NCBI GenBank assembly: GCA_022495005.1
Contig: JAGYXB010000515.1
Coordinates: 62,001-126,000, forward strand
Reading direction: 5' to 3'
Length of the DNA stretch: 64,000 bases
DNA from: Rhyacophila brunnea
Taxonomy: Eukaryota > Arthropoda > Insecta > Trichoptera > Rhyacophilidae
Part shown: positions 23,957 through 36,267 of the stretch, piece by piece
Position numbering within the stretch: position 1 is the stretch's first letter
Layout: each line of letters opens with the position of its first letter
Translations under genes and position numbers: made by a program
The notes under the pieces: model-generated
Told to the model about the DNA's origin: nothing
What the model saw: the letters and a program-made list of their open reading frames with translations, nothing else
Database searches by the model: none

Positions 23957-24357
23957 AATGACTGTCATTATGAATAACGGCAAGTATACTCGATAATACC
24001 TACATTTTTTGAAACAAAAATAATGCTAGTTATTTAAACGCTGTTTTCTAGCTTAAAAATTATTAAATATTTTAAAAGTAGACCGAGTAGATGATAGATA
24101 TTTGTACTTAAAATATATATTTTAAAGGGTACTAAATATTTCATAACGTTGATCATCAATAATTGACCAATAGATTCGTTTTAATATGACATAATTATTT
24201 ATGACAACTTATAATAAAATCCACCATAATATATAAGTTGTCATTGGAATACTGATGAATTTATTAGGTACCTATACTTTCTTACTTTCTTGCTCCATAT
24301 AGAGAAAAGTATTGTACATTGTATAGAATATTATTATGTACCTATAAAAAACAATTT
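23957..24357. other. AT-rich intergenic DNA
   Basis: Nothing recognised. Confidence 0.6.
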
Positions 24358-24783
24358 TTAAAAATACCCATATCGGATATATTCTGATTCACTACTCTCA
24401 TTTATATTTGTAATATCTTTAATAACCTTCTTAATATAACATCTTAATTTAAAAATAATAGCTAAAAACTTCATCATAATTAATATTAGTAATAAAATAA
24501 AATTGATTGAAGAATTTAAAACGAAAAGAATGTGTAAATTCCTAATCCGTAACTGTAAACTATAAGTTGCAGTCCATGACTGCACAATATTCATTAAATC
24601 AAGCCACTCACTCGGCGATTGTTTGTATCGTGTAAAAATGGAAAATATGAGAATATTTATAAAGTTTTCTTTTGCATTAAAGAATGCAGTTCCTTGACAT
24701 TTTGACACAATGCAATCTTGATGCAACTCTTTCAAAATGACTACGGGAAAATATTTATTAGACAGATTATTATTACTGCACAC
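24358..24783 (-). CDS. Longest open frame, 141 codons, unknown
   Basis: Open from just after an upstream TAA to a stop at the low-coordinate end; the first codon is GTG, not ATG, so a genuine start is not seen and an exon fragment would be the only sensible reading. The protein has cysteines near residues 2, 25 and 30 and a hydrophobic segment around residues 83-112 (FVLNSSINFILLLILIMM) followed by basic residues, as in one membrane span. At this AT content a frame of this length is only marginally unexpected by chance. No family recognised, no clear splice sites, no supporting neighbour. Confidence 0.15.
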   Translation of the reverse strand: MCSNNNLSNKYFPVVILKELHQDCIVSKCQGTAFFNAKENFINILIFSIFTRYKQSPSEWLDLMNIVQSWTATYSLQLRIRNLHILFVLNSSINFILLLILIMMKFLAIIFKLRCYIKKVIKDITNINESSESEYIRYGYF

Positions 24784-25089
24784 AGTTGCATTAGCTTAAT
24801 TAAACGTTTACTCAGAGGTAGCCGCCTCGTCTGAATCTAAAAAGTGTTTTGGACTTATTAGTCTATTCATAATAATATAGTGTAAAGGTAAATTTTGAAA
24901 AGAATCATCATTGAACATGCAGGTAGAAAGCGATGGAATGATGAGCGACGTATGGAATTTCAGGCCTGGTTAGACACTGTTATGGATAGATAAGATTGGA
25001 GGATGACAATAATTGAGGAGACCATACCTATAAACAGTAATAAGAATGATGACAATCGACACAATTACTATTATTTAATATAGGCACCT
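24784..25089. other. Intergenic DNA
   Basis: 24880-25020 holds AAAGCGATGGAATGATGAGCG and GAATTTCAGGCCTGGTTAGAC, which has some look of an old coding remnant, but nothing could be assigned. Confidence 0.4.
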
Positions 25090-25097
25090 TTGAATAC

Positions 25098-25681
25098 CAG
25101 TCGCGAAGGGTGGAGGTAGGCTGTTAAGATCCGACATAAATAGTGCACATTAAATTTTGTCAGCCATACGCATTTGTTTTTATTGAACTAAGACCGCAAA
25201 TTACAGACGGTGTTCGTTAGTTTTTAAAAATCAACTAAGTCCTGCCTAAACCAAAACATAATAGCTTTTGTATACTTTGGTCGATACGACAAAAATTTGC
25301 ACACTTTTTCATTCATACGTATTGGTTATCGTTGAATTAAGAATACATATTACAGTTACTGTTGGTTCATTTTTTTAAATTCATTAAACCCTGCCTAAAC
25401 CAAACAATAATAGATAACAAATATTATTCTATCTGTAACATATCCAATGTTATGTATGATTTAATTGCATAATTTTAGATATTTTATAGATATAAGAGTA
25501 TTTTTTCAGTATTATTTATTATGGCTTGGTTTCGCAGGGTTCAATTGTTTGAAAACTAACTAACAGCATCTGTAAATTGTAGTCTTATTTCAATGAAATA
25601 AATACCTACGTATGACTGACAAAGTTTAGTGTATACTATTTATGGCGGATCTTAATAGCCTACCTCCACCCTTCGCCACTG
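25098..25681. mobile_element. hAT-type MITE with perfect 8-bp target duplication
   Basis: Termini CAGTCGCGAAGGGTGGAGG (left) and CCTCCACCCTTCGCCACTG (right) begin inverted repeats that run for about 70 bases (through GTAGGCTGTTAAGATCCG and CAGCCATACG). The flanks carry a perfect octamer duplication, TTGAATAC at 25090-25097 and 25682-25689. CAGTGGCG-type ends plus an 8-bp duplication are diagnostic of the hAT superfamily. The 584-bp interior encodes nothing but shows an internal tandem theme: CCTGCCTAAACCAAA occurs twice (about 25243 and 25391). A recent insertion compared with others here, judging by the intact duplication. Confidence 0.9.
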
Positions 25682-25753
25682 TTGAATACATACATAAAAA
25701 ACATCTAATCTTACAAGAGTATATTGGTGGGTTTAGAGATGTGAAATCCAGAA

Positions 25754-26580
25754 TCAGTCACTGATTTTGAGGCCCCCCACGATAAATAAAACCACAAATT
25801 CTAAGTATCTACCACTTCTTTGATTCACATAATATAACTAAAATATTATTTTTAAATATTACAGTGATGACACAAATAATTAAGATTAGTGGTTTATTTG
25901 TTTTCTCTAAAAGTACGTATATTATGTACCCTTAGCTACAGGGATTTTATATGCTTTGGGTAATGATTTTCTACTTGATTTGTGCGAAATATGCAACTTC
26001 TTGACGAGATTGCTCGCAGAGTGCATTTTGACGTCTGAATAGTATCTTCAAAGGTGACTTAAGCGTGTCTTAAGCGTAAAGTGTTTAACATGGACTTTTA
26101 ATGTAAGAGAAATTCAAAAATTACGATTAGCGCAAAGTGGCATAGATAGGTGTATGGTAGACATAACGCGTAAAGATCACAAAACAAACCAATGTATAAG
26201 GAAGCAGATAATAGTACACGTTGTGATAGAGATCGCTAATCATAATATGAAATGGCAATGGATTGGAAATGATGCTCGGCTAATGGACAACGCTTGACAT
26301 ATGCCATCATACAGTGGTACCCAAGGGGCACTAAACGCCCACAAAGATGCCCTAAAACCCGCTAGCTACAGAACTAGGTACATAAAAGAATAGAGGGAGC
26401 TATGTGAGGCCTTCATCCAGCAGTGAATCGACCCCGGCTGATGATAACGATGATGATGCAGCTTTTTAATATTTCGGTATAATTCAATTATTGTATGACT
26501 AATTTGAGCTGTTTCGAGGTCCCTTTTAAATTATCTGAATCGATTGCGTCATCTGCACCAAAAAATTGCTGCTGTAAGAT
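25754..26580 (+). repeat. Dispersed repeat Y, copy 1, split by an RTE insertion
   Basis: The left part starts CACTGATTTTGAGGCCCCCCACG (shared with 62840: ACTGATTTTCAGGCGCC) and runs to GCTTTGGGTAAT near 25970. The right part (26461-26580) holds ATTGTATGACTAATTTGAGC, TTTCGAGGTCCC and ATTGCGTCATCTGCACC. In the copy at 48.2 kb these two parts are about 50 bases apart; here about 490 bases separate them, and the extra DNA is an RTE 3' fragment. Probably an old non-autonomous DNA element. Confidence 0.6.
25980..26460 (+). mobile_element. RTE-clade LINE 3' end, degenerate
   Basis: A 5'-truncated retrotransposon tail. The frame from 26112 is open for about 60 codons and reads IQKLRLAQSGIDRCMVDITR, then KTNQCIRKQ, then KWQWIGNDARLMDN before a stop; this is the C-terminal region of RTE reverse transcriptases. 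After a frameshift WYPRGTKRPQRCPKTR follows, then a deletion, then the terminal EAFIQQ.IDPG motif with stops. It ends in a GATGATAACGATGATGATG tail, typical of RTE 3' ends. Stops, a frameshift and the deletion make it inactive. The insertion sits within repeat Y. Confidence 0.85.
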
Positions 26581-27704
26581 GACAATTAATTCACAATCCA
26601 ACTCTTACAAATGTGACGTCAATAACTATTTTTAGAATCCTAATTAGGATTTTAACACATTAAATAATATCCTAAGTAACCTTTTTATTATCAATGAATC
26701 TACATTTATTAACTTATAAAGACACATAAGTTTTTTTTACCATATTTTCTTCATACATACAAAAGAACAAAAACTTATCGACTTTCCATACAGCTATTCT
26801 TTGATAATGTCTCATAAAGTAACATAAATATTGTCAGTAAACAAAATTACAACGAACACAAAGGGTACCCTTCGAGAGATAGCATGTACCTTTCTTTGTA
26901 TCCACGTTGTCAGCCATAAGTCACAGGCTGTGAGAGTAAACGAGTCTAGTTCCAATATTATCACAGGGCAGGTCACTCATCCGTCTTGTTCTTGTACAAA
27001 GAAAACGGCGTCGATTCAGCTAGGGCCGGCGCGGCGTCGCGTCTCCCTTTTGGGGGTGAAGCGTCTTTGCTGAACTGAATCTTACCCCCTCTGCATCACA
27101 AGTAGATAAACGATTAATTAATGTTGTACGACTATATTATATATACAATATTTTTTTTGTTTCTTTTGACAAACTTTATGTAATCATTATTATGTCAAAT
27201 ATTAGAAGATTTTCCAATGATTTCAACCACCAAAAATATATACCTAATTTCTTTACGTATAAATTGTCTGTTTTCTCTCCTTATCTGAAATTTTATATTT
27301 TTATAGTTTATAGGCGGATAAATTTATCACAATTCTTCATAATTTTGACAAACATATTCACTGAAGGCTACAGCATTATTATCAGCGTTACAGGTGAAAA
27401 ATAAACTGATTTCTACGAAACGTGCATAAAGTTGTAGCATTTTCATTACTCGTTTTAGTTTGTGCTCTTCAGATTATGCGGTTTTATGTATGTAGATCTT
27501 GCTGAGTTTTTTTTATTTATTATTTAAATTACCATTCTACTAATCAATAAAGTTGAAATGTCTATCCATCCGTTTCCGTTTATTAAACAACTTTGCATAT
27601 ATTAATTTAGCTTGTATAGTTTTATATAATACATTAGTGGTTATCATAATGCTTGAAATGTACAATTTTTCATATATTTACTTAACCTTCTTCCTTTTTT
27701 TTTG
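26581..27704. other. Intergenic DNA with a GC-rich patch at 26990-27090
   Basis: The patch holds GGGCCGGCGCGGCGTCGCGTC then TTTTGGGGGTGAAGCG in part, within an 80-codon non-ATG frame (26831-27073) that shows no recognised domain. The remainder is AT-rich. Confidence 0.45.
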
Positions 27705-27850
27705 ACGTTAGCAACTTGCTCAACCTATTATTGTCATATTCTGTGCTTAACCAAACATTGAAAAAATAAGTTGTGAATTTTCCAAATCCGGATTTCGATC
27801 CCATGACCCATGATTTTATAAGCCGTCATACTGACACTCGGCCATCACGG
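27705..27850 (-). mobile_element. tRNA-derived SINE, copy 3
   Basis: Minus strand: head CGTGATGGCCGAGTGTCAG with box B GGGATCGAAATCCGG (27793-27804 region), then the body leading to AGGTTGAGCAAGTTGC at 27712-27727. The region beyond AGCAAGT is lost, so the 3' half is truncated. Confidence 0.7.
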
Positions 27851-27929
27851 ACATACCTACACAAAAATAATAACATGTAATACTAAATGATAATTTAAAG
27901 TAGAGTAAACAGACTCAAGACAGATAGGT
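27851..27929. other. AT-rich spacer
   Basis: Nothing recognised. Confidence 0.5.
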
Positions 27930-28210
27930 ATATGGAAGCTTTATACAATGAGAGCTTTCCCTGTGCCGATTTTCCAACCCCTGCTCCCTTACAGGGTGGG
28001 GCCGTAAAAAGCGATGTTTGCTTTAACTGGCGCAACACCCTAATTCTCAAGCCCCCGTCACCCGGTCTTTGTTTGGTGAGCTTTATCCTTTTGTTGGAGA
28101 CCAACCAACCAATGAGATTGCGAGCATTCAGGCTTCCAGTGGCAGACCTATGTGTTGCATTAACTGGGAGAAAATACTTGGGGGGCGACCACCCCAAACA
28201 ATATTTTCGG
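27930..28210. repeat. GC-rich block, open on both strands, probable repeat
   Basis: A bounded GC-rich island with a 113-codon ATG frame forward (27932-28273) and a 100-codon frame in reverse (27895-28197). Neither translation contains a domain I recognise. Features: CCCCTGCTCCCTTACAGGG, GGCGCAACACCC, and GGGGGGCGACCACCCC near 28180. A GC-rich transposable-element fragment is likelier than a gene, because both strands are equally open and no splice signals frame it. Confidence 0.35.
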
Positions 28211-29939
28211 CAAGTATCTAGATACTTGTTATTGCATTGTATGTGTTGTTGTTGCGAGGGTTTGATGATTTAGCGATGATTCTATTTATTTCATATACTG
28301 CACACAAGCAAATAGGCGCTAATGCAAAACATTTAATGCGTTGATTATAGGACCTATATTTTGGAAATTATTTATTTTGAAATTTCATCAGTTATCTATA
28401 CTAATGTAAGTGTGTAGTCTTGTTTTCTATTCATTGGACATTAACCACAGTAAATATTAATATAGAATTATTGCAAACACCGTTTGCCATATATCTACCT
28501 AGGAAGAGTTTGATGGCGGTTTTGGTTTATGACTTAGGAGCAGGCCAATATAATATGATAAAATTAAATATTTTTATCACGTCTTTAAGTGTATCCCATA
28601 TATCTACACTCAAGTATAGTACCTTGTTATAAGTACTCACAGAAGATAACCGACTTCCGATCATTTGTTTTGTCATATTACCATATTTTAATATTGGATT
28701 CAATCTTTAAACTGGATTGAGTCAAAACTAAGAAATCTCACTATAACTCACACTCACAATAAGTGAGGACGTAGATGACGATTTTATAAAGATATGTATT
28801 GAAGATAAAATATAATAGTATGTAAAAAGGTGCAACTCATTACTGCAGAATGTTTTAGATAGAGAAATAAACAAAATTATACATATCGTGTTGAGCTAAG
28901 CTAAATTACTATCTCCCAATCAATGTGCCTCGTTTTTTTTACTATAATAAGTGCAAATGCAATAGTTTTATTAAAATAAATTTGTTTTTATGAGATTTTT
29001 AAAATAAATCTCCGTTAACAGAAATGCTGATAGCATTGAAGACCCAGTGAACAAATTTTTTTTTTTGCGATAAGAACTATAGAATTTTTTAAATAAATCA
29101 ATAATTTATTGAATTTTTTTAAACTGAGACTGGTTATTTTATACTTTAACTATTTGATCTAATAAAATCTAGTAAAATTGTTAAAAAGTTCTTTCAAGGT
29201 TTTATAATTTTCTAACTACCTAATGCTTCGTGGAAAACCGCAACTAAATATAAAATTTAAAAATTAAAATTGTGGTATAAAAACGACTCTCATGATACGA
29301 TATATATTTCACCATTTTATTCACATACCTAGATAGATAGATATGTATCTTAGTAGGTATATCGCGACTGCGGCCGGTGCAAAGACTCGTAATATCGATC
29401 CGTACCAAATTCACCGTCAGAAACCGACCACTACGTAAGCTTTTGTCTTCATATACTACTACCACAGATAGAAACGTATATCTATAATAGACATTGCTGT
29501 GGGAGACAAGGGGTAGAATTTCAAATGTGCTCCGGACTAGCTTTAACTCGACTGAGCTTTTTATGCAACCTCGATTACTACAATAAAAATACGGAGCTTT
29601 TTTATTAAAAATATTTTCTTTTTCAGATTAAGTAAATAATTATGGTTACTATAATTTCATACACAGATAGAAATTATAGACTTTCAAATTTCAATTTCAC
29701 ATAAATTATCATGACTAGCTGGTGAGAAATTAATTATACAATTCGATGGAATTACAAGTTTATTTTGGATCCTGAAAATAAATTAATTGTAAGTTATCCT
29801 TACGTTTTTTACGCTATCGGCTACGGTATGCCTACAATATGTTTTATCGTATTTGCACTACATGGGTAAAGCGTATTCTAAGAGGCGGCAAATATAATAA
29901 GAAGAGCTACAGTTTTTGATAGTAGGTTTCGTGGAAAAG
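28211..29939. other. AT-rich intergenic DNA
   Basis: No gene supported. A slightly CpG-rich patch at 29365-29445 (ATCGCGACTGCGGCCGGTGC) is within a 73-codon minus frame without a domain. Confidence 0.55.
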
Positions 29940-30120
29940 TGATTTCTCTACGCCTGCGGCACTGTCAAAGTATGCCCACTATAAACACCAATTGATATGC
30001 TTGCTAGGGCACCTTTAGTAATACGTAATATGTGCGGCCGAACCAAAGGGCAGCTTGTAGCGCTATTTTGTTTATCTGCACTGGCCTTCCCTCCCCTTGA
30101 TTCGGCGGTCTTTATAAATG
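29940..30120 (-). mobile_element. Possible transposon fragment, unclassified
   Basis: A GC-richer patch whose minus strand contains GAATCAAGGGGAGGGAAGGC and GGTTCGGCCGCAC. It stands out from AT-rich flanks and lies in a 94-codon minus frame with no recognised domain. I read it as an eroded DNA-element piece because of composition and the CAGTGCCGCAGGCG word at its right side on the minus strand, which resembles hAT ends. Weak call. Confidence 0.25.
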
Positions 30121-32011
30121 ATTCAATAATTAATTTCAGATGAGTTCTAATCTCCAAGTATGTATAGAAATATGAATATGAAGTTTTATTGATGTTATTG
30201 GACCATTGTGTAACATTTATATCATTTAACATAAGACTTTTACACCATATAATATATAGAGATATTATTGTTATTTCAGCTTATTTAATTTTGTAAATCA
30301 ATACGTCGAAATAAAATACAGTGTATATATATATATATATATTTTTTTAAATAAACATTTAAAGAGACGGAATTTAACATAAATACATTACCGTGTAACA
30401 AATTCATACAACTAATTTTATGTGCATCTTCTTCTTCCTTTTAAGCTTTTTCAATATTTAAAAACCCCATTTTCAAGTACATTTTGTGAACATGAACGTA
30501 TTGTTAGTTGTCTACACTAAGAATTTCATTTGACTATTCTGAATTGATATAAAAATAAATTTAAATAAACCAACGACGCAAATAACAAAGCCGCAATAAT
30601 TTTATTCGGCTCCTCAATAGAATTACATTTCTTTTGGTTTATAAAATTACTCATTAACATATTGCAAATTACACGACTTCTAAATTTAGTAAAGTGAACC
30701 ATTTGTTTTCGACGTTACACGAACAAACATTTTCAGAGACATCAATAAAATTATTTGATATCTCATCCAAATTGTTGGCCATAAATTTGACTTTTATTGG
30801 TCGCTAATACATTTTCAAGCCCAAAATATAACGTCTACAAAGAAAGCTTAAAGCTCGCCTTGTAAAGTTTGAGGAATATTCATGAATAATTTAGCAGTCG
30901 TAAGAAATTGATAACATAGACCGAAATTTATTCTAAACTTAAATACTATTTCGGTTTGTTATATTATTATTTCGGTTGCAAATAATTGCTTCGGTTTAAT
31001 AACCTTTTCTAAAATATTACTATAAAGCTTTATGGCCATTTTTATCATATTATTATGATTTATAATATTTATAAATTATTATGTATGTCAAATAACATTG
31101 TTAAATACTATACATTTGATTGGGTAGGTACATTCTTTCTCATTTATAATTATATGGCTTATCAATGGTGACATTTATCGTTGAACTAAAATTATTAACC
31201 ATATTATGATTTATCCATTTATTTTAAGTGTAATTTATACTATAATATCTATAAATCGCGGCATTTTAGACCATTTTTGTATTTTAAACGTCCAGTAAAC
31301 ATAAACAAGATATTTTGAAAATAATTTGTGATATTTACTAATTTTCAATAGTTTGTACCTATCCAAATATCAAAACAAATGAAAGCAAAAGTCCTATATT
31401 TTTATACCAACTAGGTATATTGTAATAATCTGTGTAAGTATTTATTCTTCCATTGACATGAAAATTAGGTCAATGCTACTTTACTATTCCAATCTAACCA
31501 GAGTGTTTTTATATAAGTATCAAACTTTACTATATAAGAGAAACACGTGTCGTAAAATAATTATAAAATGTGGTGAACACCGTGTCATAAAAACATTTTT
31601 ATCAGAGAGAGGAGCTTTCTGACCAAAATTCATGTATTTCGGGCGAGTAGATAAAACCCTGAAATATGTAAGTACGCAATTGTTTTTTCATGGTTATCTA
31701 TCGCTTGACATTATTTTTGCTAATACTTATGAATACTAATTACGTAAGAGTTGTGCTAAATATCTACCATGAATATTTATATAGGTATATAATATAAGTT
31801 TAATCACTACACTGATATTTGATAGTAAGTACCTACCTATTTTATTCTCTTTATACAGAGATACGAATATTTAAAAACTTTGTAATACTTAATAATACAA
31901 AAATCCTTCAGGTTTCATATTGACAAAGATCATGCGTGCCCTTGAATGCAGAGAGAAAATCAATCGAGATAGTGTAGCATTAACTGTCGTGGAGGCTGAC
32001 AAATTTTAAGA
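30121..32011. other. AT-rich intergenic DNA with a (TA)n microsatellite
   Basis: (TA)n at about 30322-30341. No gene, RNA or repeat family recognised elsewhere. Confidence 0.6.
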
Positions 32012-32725
32012 CAATTAACAATTCCACGTCCACTAAATCTACTATTAAAGATGTAGGTATATAATATTCAAATTCCTACATTAATTTGCAACCTCTTTCT
32101 CATTGGTGAATGATAGTTTGCTCTGCTGAATCTTGTTGAGCCAATTATGGTGGCCCTCATACCTTTGTTTTCACCTATCTCAAACCCCAATTATTTTCGC
32201 AACACCAGGCGAACCGCATCGTTAACCACAGAGTGACTCATCCAAAACGCATATTTTTTTACCTTCGTTGTACTAAATCTGATACGGTTTGAGCGAACGT
32301 CACGTCAATCATCCATCCTGAACTTATCATCATCATCTTTTCCAAAATTTGAATGAAAATATGAGAGTGACATTCCAAACCGCCCGTTTACCAGTGCGTG
32401 AGTGCGTGAATACCGAAACAGCTCCAGCGCTTAAGCCCTCTCAACATAAAAGGTCACTGTCTGGTATCCTGTTTAAACCCTCCCCCGCTTGATCCGTAAT
32501 CCACAAGCATCTTTAAATTACAGTCCAATGCGAAAAGCGCTACCAGAATCTAAATTAAAATTATTACATAATAAAATTAAGGTAACTATTTATGAAAAAT
32601 ACACAATATATACTATAATTTTTACGACCAAACTATTTAAACTCTTTCGAGACTTCCTTTTTTTAATTGTACCTATAGCTAATTGGTTGCGTCATTTGCG
32701 TCAAAGAAAATCCCGCTGCATGGAG
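32012..32725 (+). repeat. Dispersed repeat Y, diverged copy 2
   Basis: ATTCCACGTCCACTAAATCTA, AAAGATGTAGGTATATAATATTC and CCTACATTAATTTGC-type words match 62870-62940, and the 3' end (TTTCGAGACTTCC, AATTGGTTGCGTCATTTGCGTCAAA) matches the 3' blocks at 26.5, 48.3 and 63.15 kb. The middle (32100-32640) is unlike the other copies and may be an insertion or unsampled interior. Noncoding. Confidence 0.5.
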
Positions 32726-33357
32726 AAGTTTATCAGGCGGACAAATTCTCAGTCATGAGGTCCCGCCGAAAAGGAGAAAAACGTTGAATAATGGCAACTA
32801 GAATAAAATGTTAAATTTAAAATTACGAAGTTTATCAAAAAATACTTTAATGGTCCGCAGTGTATAATTTTAATTTAAACTGATAGCTGCCTTGTAGGTG
32901 TAATAAAATTTGCCAGTTTTTATGGTTAGTAATTCAGCTAGGTAGACGGCCTGTGGCAGACGCCTATACTTTGCCCTCGCTGAATTTTGTTTACTATCCT
33001 CATTCGTTTGGTAGCGTTGCTGGAATTAAAATTCAAGAAATACGTTTCGCTTTTGATAGTAATAATTATTATTATTTTGGCGTATGAACGAAAGCTTGTC
33101 TCGTATAAATCATGCATAACATCAAAACTTTTGCAATTTAACGTCGTCTTTAATATGAAATTAAATTCTAAATACCGTTAATTTACGGCCCATAGATTAT
33201 TACTGTAAATTCATGACATTACTTCTGAAATTTAATTACCTGTGATACGTTTCAAGAATTTTCTTAGAATAATAAAGAGACAGAAAAACTATTTATATAT
33301 TATGGATTATCAATAGCAATAAACAGTATTATTAATAATGATGATTTTTTTTTTGTT
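32726..33357. other. AT-rich intergenic DNA
   Basis: Nothing recognised. Confidence 0.6.
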
Positions 33358-33579
33358 ACCATGTCTGACCATAATAAGATCCATATTATGGGTCTCCACA
33401 GAGTTTGTATTAACAGATTTTTATTATTACAAAAAAATTATGTCAGCCACTTGCTCTACATATTACGTCCATACTCCGATTCAAAATAACAATATATTGT
33501 GCAGTTGCCAGACCTGGAAATCAAACTTGGGACCCACGACATTATAAGTCGACACGTAAGCCGCTCAGTCATAATGGGC
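33358..33579 (-). mobile_element. tRNA-derived SINE, copy 4, nearly complete
   Basis: Minus strand: head ACTGAGCGGCTTACGTGTCG, then GTGGGTCCCAAGTTTGA with a mutated box B, then the TGAATCGGAGTATGGACG and AGAGCAAGTGGCTGACAT body, then CTGTTAATACAAACTCTGTGG and the end GGTCAGACATGG. The longer forward frame over it (33338-33547) is the SINE antisense and not a gene. Confidence 0.8.
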
Positions 33580-33595
33580 TAAATATAGAACTGAA

Positions 33596-33646
33596 ACATG
33601 ACAATTCTTGAGACTAACTACCGGTAAACCTACCCCGATGACGTTA
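33596..33646 (+). repeat. 51-base block shared with 18.9 kb, copy 2
   Basis: ACATGACAATTCTTGAGACTAACTACC.. through GTAAACCTACCCCGATGACGTT; the final 22 bases match copy 1 exactly. It begins 16 bases beyond the SINE head, with no SINE next to the other copy, so it is not part of the SINE. Confidence 0.55.
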
Positions 33647-36261
33647 ATAAACGCGATAAAACAATATTTATATCGATGATTTTAATTTTATATATTTAGT
33701 TATTCTTATAATTATTAAGTATATTATTATGGGTTATGAAACAAAGATTTTTTTATCAACTACACAAATGCAGTTGTATCTACTATGTAAACGCTCGTTC
33801 AAATAATTAATTAATACCTTTGTGCATACAAAATTATTATTATACCCTAAGAATTGTATCATATTTCGAATATCTTTGGCGTTAGCATTCGGAAATTCTA
33901 TCATTATTTATGTATTTATAAACGGCTCATAAATCTTTGAAAGAAAATATATAAAATACAACAGCAAAACAAAATACACAAAACAATTATAATAACATAT
34001 TATAAGTAGTCAAGTAAAATATAATATATAATTAAATTTGAAATAAAATCAGCATATCATATTATAAAAAAAAAGTGAATTAGGTACCTACACAACAACA
34101 TAAGGGTGCTATTGAACATGACAATAGAAGAACTATTTGAAATAGAATAAATCCTTGATGTTGAAAAATTAATAGAGAAGTTGAAAAAATCAACAAGAAA
34201 AGAGTCACAACCAAAAGGTCAACTGTTTGTCTTGTTGATTTTAACAAGTAGGTAGTTATTTATAGTAAAAGATTTTTTATCAGAGGATCACGGTACTCTA
34301 AACCACAGTTAACTTGATTTTTAGATGTTTTTGCCATTGTAAATTTTTTTTCAAGATGGCTTATTTGCTTGTCAATGAAAATATTATAGTATTCAACGAC
34401 ATTATACTTGGGTAATCCCTATGCTAAAATCACGATTGTATAGTGTTCTATGAATATAAATTACAAAATTGACATATTAATGAAATATAAGGAATATGTA
34501 CAGATTGATAAAAATATAACCATTGTTTATTTTTGTGCATTTTCTTTTGTACTCAATGATCTTCAAAAGTGAAAATAGAATAATATGTTGTATATAATGT
34601 ATAATTAAAATAAAATACCATGTGTTGTTAATTTAGAGGAATAGTATTAATCGATGCAAAGATACAGAAGTAACTACATATTTATATTTAAAATATTAAA
34701 AAAAAAAAAAAAAACATTAAACATGACATGAAAACTAATCAAATACAAGATTCTAATAATAATTTGTTCAGAAACAATTCAATTGACTTTGCCTCACAAG
34801 TAAGTAATTAAGGTTAGGTACCTACATATCAAATTAACGTCGTTAAGTAAATATAAATTAAGCACTAGTTACAATGAAATCGATCAAAACTAAAACATAT
34901 CCAGTAGTTACGTCTCTAAAACACACATTTTAATTCTAACTGTGGCCAAAACCTTCAAAAAATTGAAAAATTTTGATCATGAAAATTTATTGAATATTTT
35001 TTTTTGAAAATTATATTTTTTTTCATTATTATAATATTTTATTATTAGTGGCTGCATAGAATTTACGTGTTTGCTTTTAATACATATATTGTATATGTTT
35101 GTATTTAGCGTATAGACCCAACCAACGTAAAGTCTCTCTCACAGAACAGATAATAAATAGAATACCGATAGGCTACATTCAATACGCCTCATATTTATGC
35201 AGTGTTTTGAATGTGTAAGTGTCCTACGAAAATGAAGCACGCATTATGCAAGTGCAATAGTGTGTGTAATACACCAACATTAAATGAGCGTAAATGCATA
35301 AACCGAGAGCAGTTTTCAGTATTCGACGTAAAACGTATTCTTGACACGTGTGTAAGTTTAACCCGGATTCTTCCTTACTCGAGTCGGTTACCTGCTATCG
35401 CCTTACCCGTTATGTATTTCAGTTCCCATTGCTTCTGAGTTCCCAGGTCTGTCTTCTATAAGCTCTCATGCCGGGTTCCCCCCCGCTTCATCATCCATCC
35501 CTCCCATTGAAAACTTGCATCAGTTAATCGCGATGGCACAATGCTCTCCGTGTGACGTGTACGCCAGGTTATAGAATACAGACTCTAGTAAACGAATGAC
35601 TAATAACCCATCTCTATAATATACAATATAGCTTCCTACACATATTATGCTCCACCATATAATGTGTACTTAATTACACCAACCAGCGCTAGAGACCATT
35701 CAGGCTAACTGCACAACCATTCTCCAGACATATCTCAAGCTATCTTTTACCAGTCCGTCACACTCAGCCTCTCCGCGTCCCTTCCGAGGTCGGCTGACTG
35801 ACGAGCACCTTCATAAACTTTATAGAAAGCTCTATTTCTATCACATCTGATAAATAACCAGCAACATAGTAAACTATAGTAGGTTTAAATTGTTTGAAAT
35901 CCTTACTGTTAGTATGAATGTTCCACCTTTTGTTTTCTGTAATCGGTAAGATTATTCTTTGGCTAATTTTTAAATAAGATAAATAATCGATAGCATGTAT
36001 TGTAAACATAAGCAGATATCAACTTTAGCGTCACGGTATTGAATTAATGCTGTATCATGGGGCTATTTGTCACCATGTCAGACCAAGGTTTATAAGATGC
36101 ACCTATACAAACACATAGTAAAAGTCCCTGACACCTGGTTCAACGTCTATGACATAGAAAAGGATTGGGATAACACAGGAAACATACGCAGTCTCAGATC
36201 TAGATTAACGTCTCGATGCTATGGAAGCGTTTCATTTTCAGAAAGGCATTCTCTACTATAA
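33647..36261. other. AT-rich intergenic DNA; poly-A tract and a GC-richer zone
   Basis: A17 tract at 34698-34714. The zone 35210-35800 is less AT-rich, with pyrimidine-rich stretches (CCGGGTTCCCCCCCGCTTC near 35472). The frame 35211-35438 (75 codons) contains CxC and CNxxCN cysteines but no domain I recognise. 36060-36260 holds a 64-codon frame with no recognised family. No gene called. Confidence 0.5.
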
Positions 36262-36267
36262 ATATAC

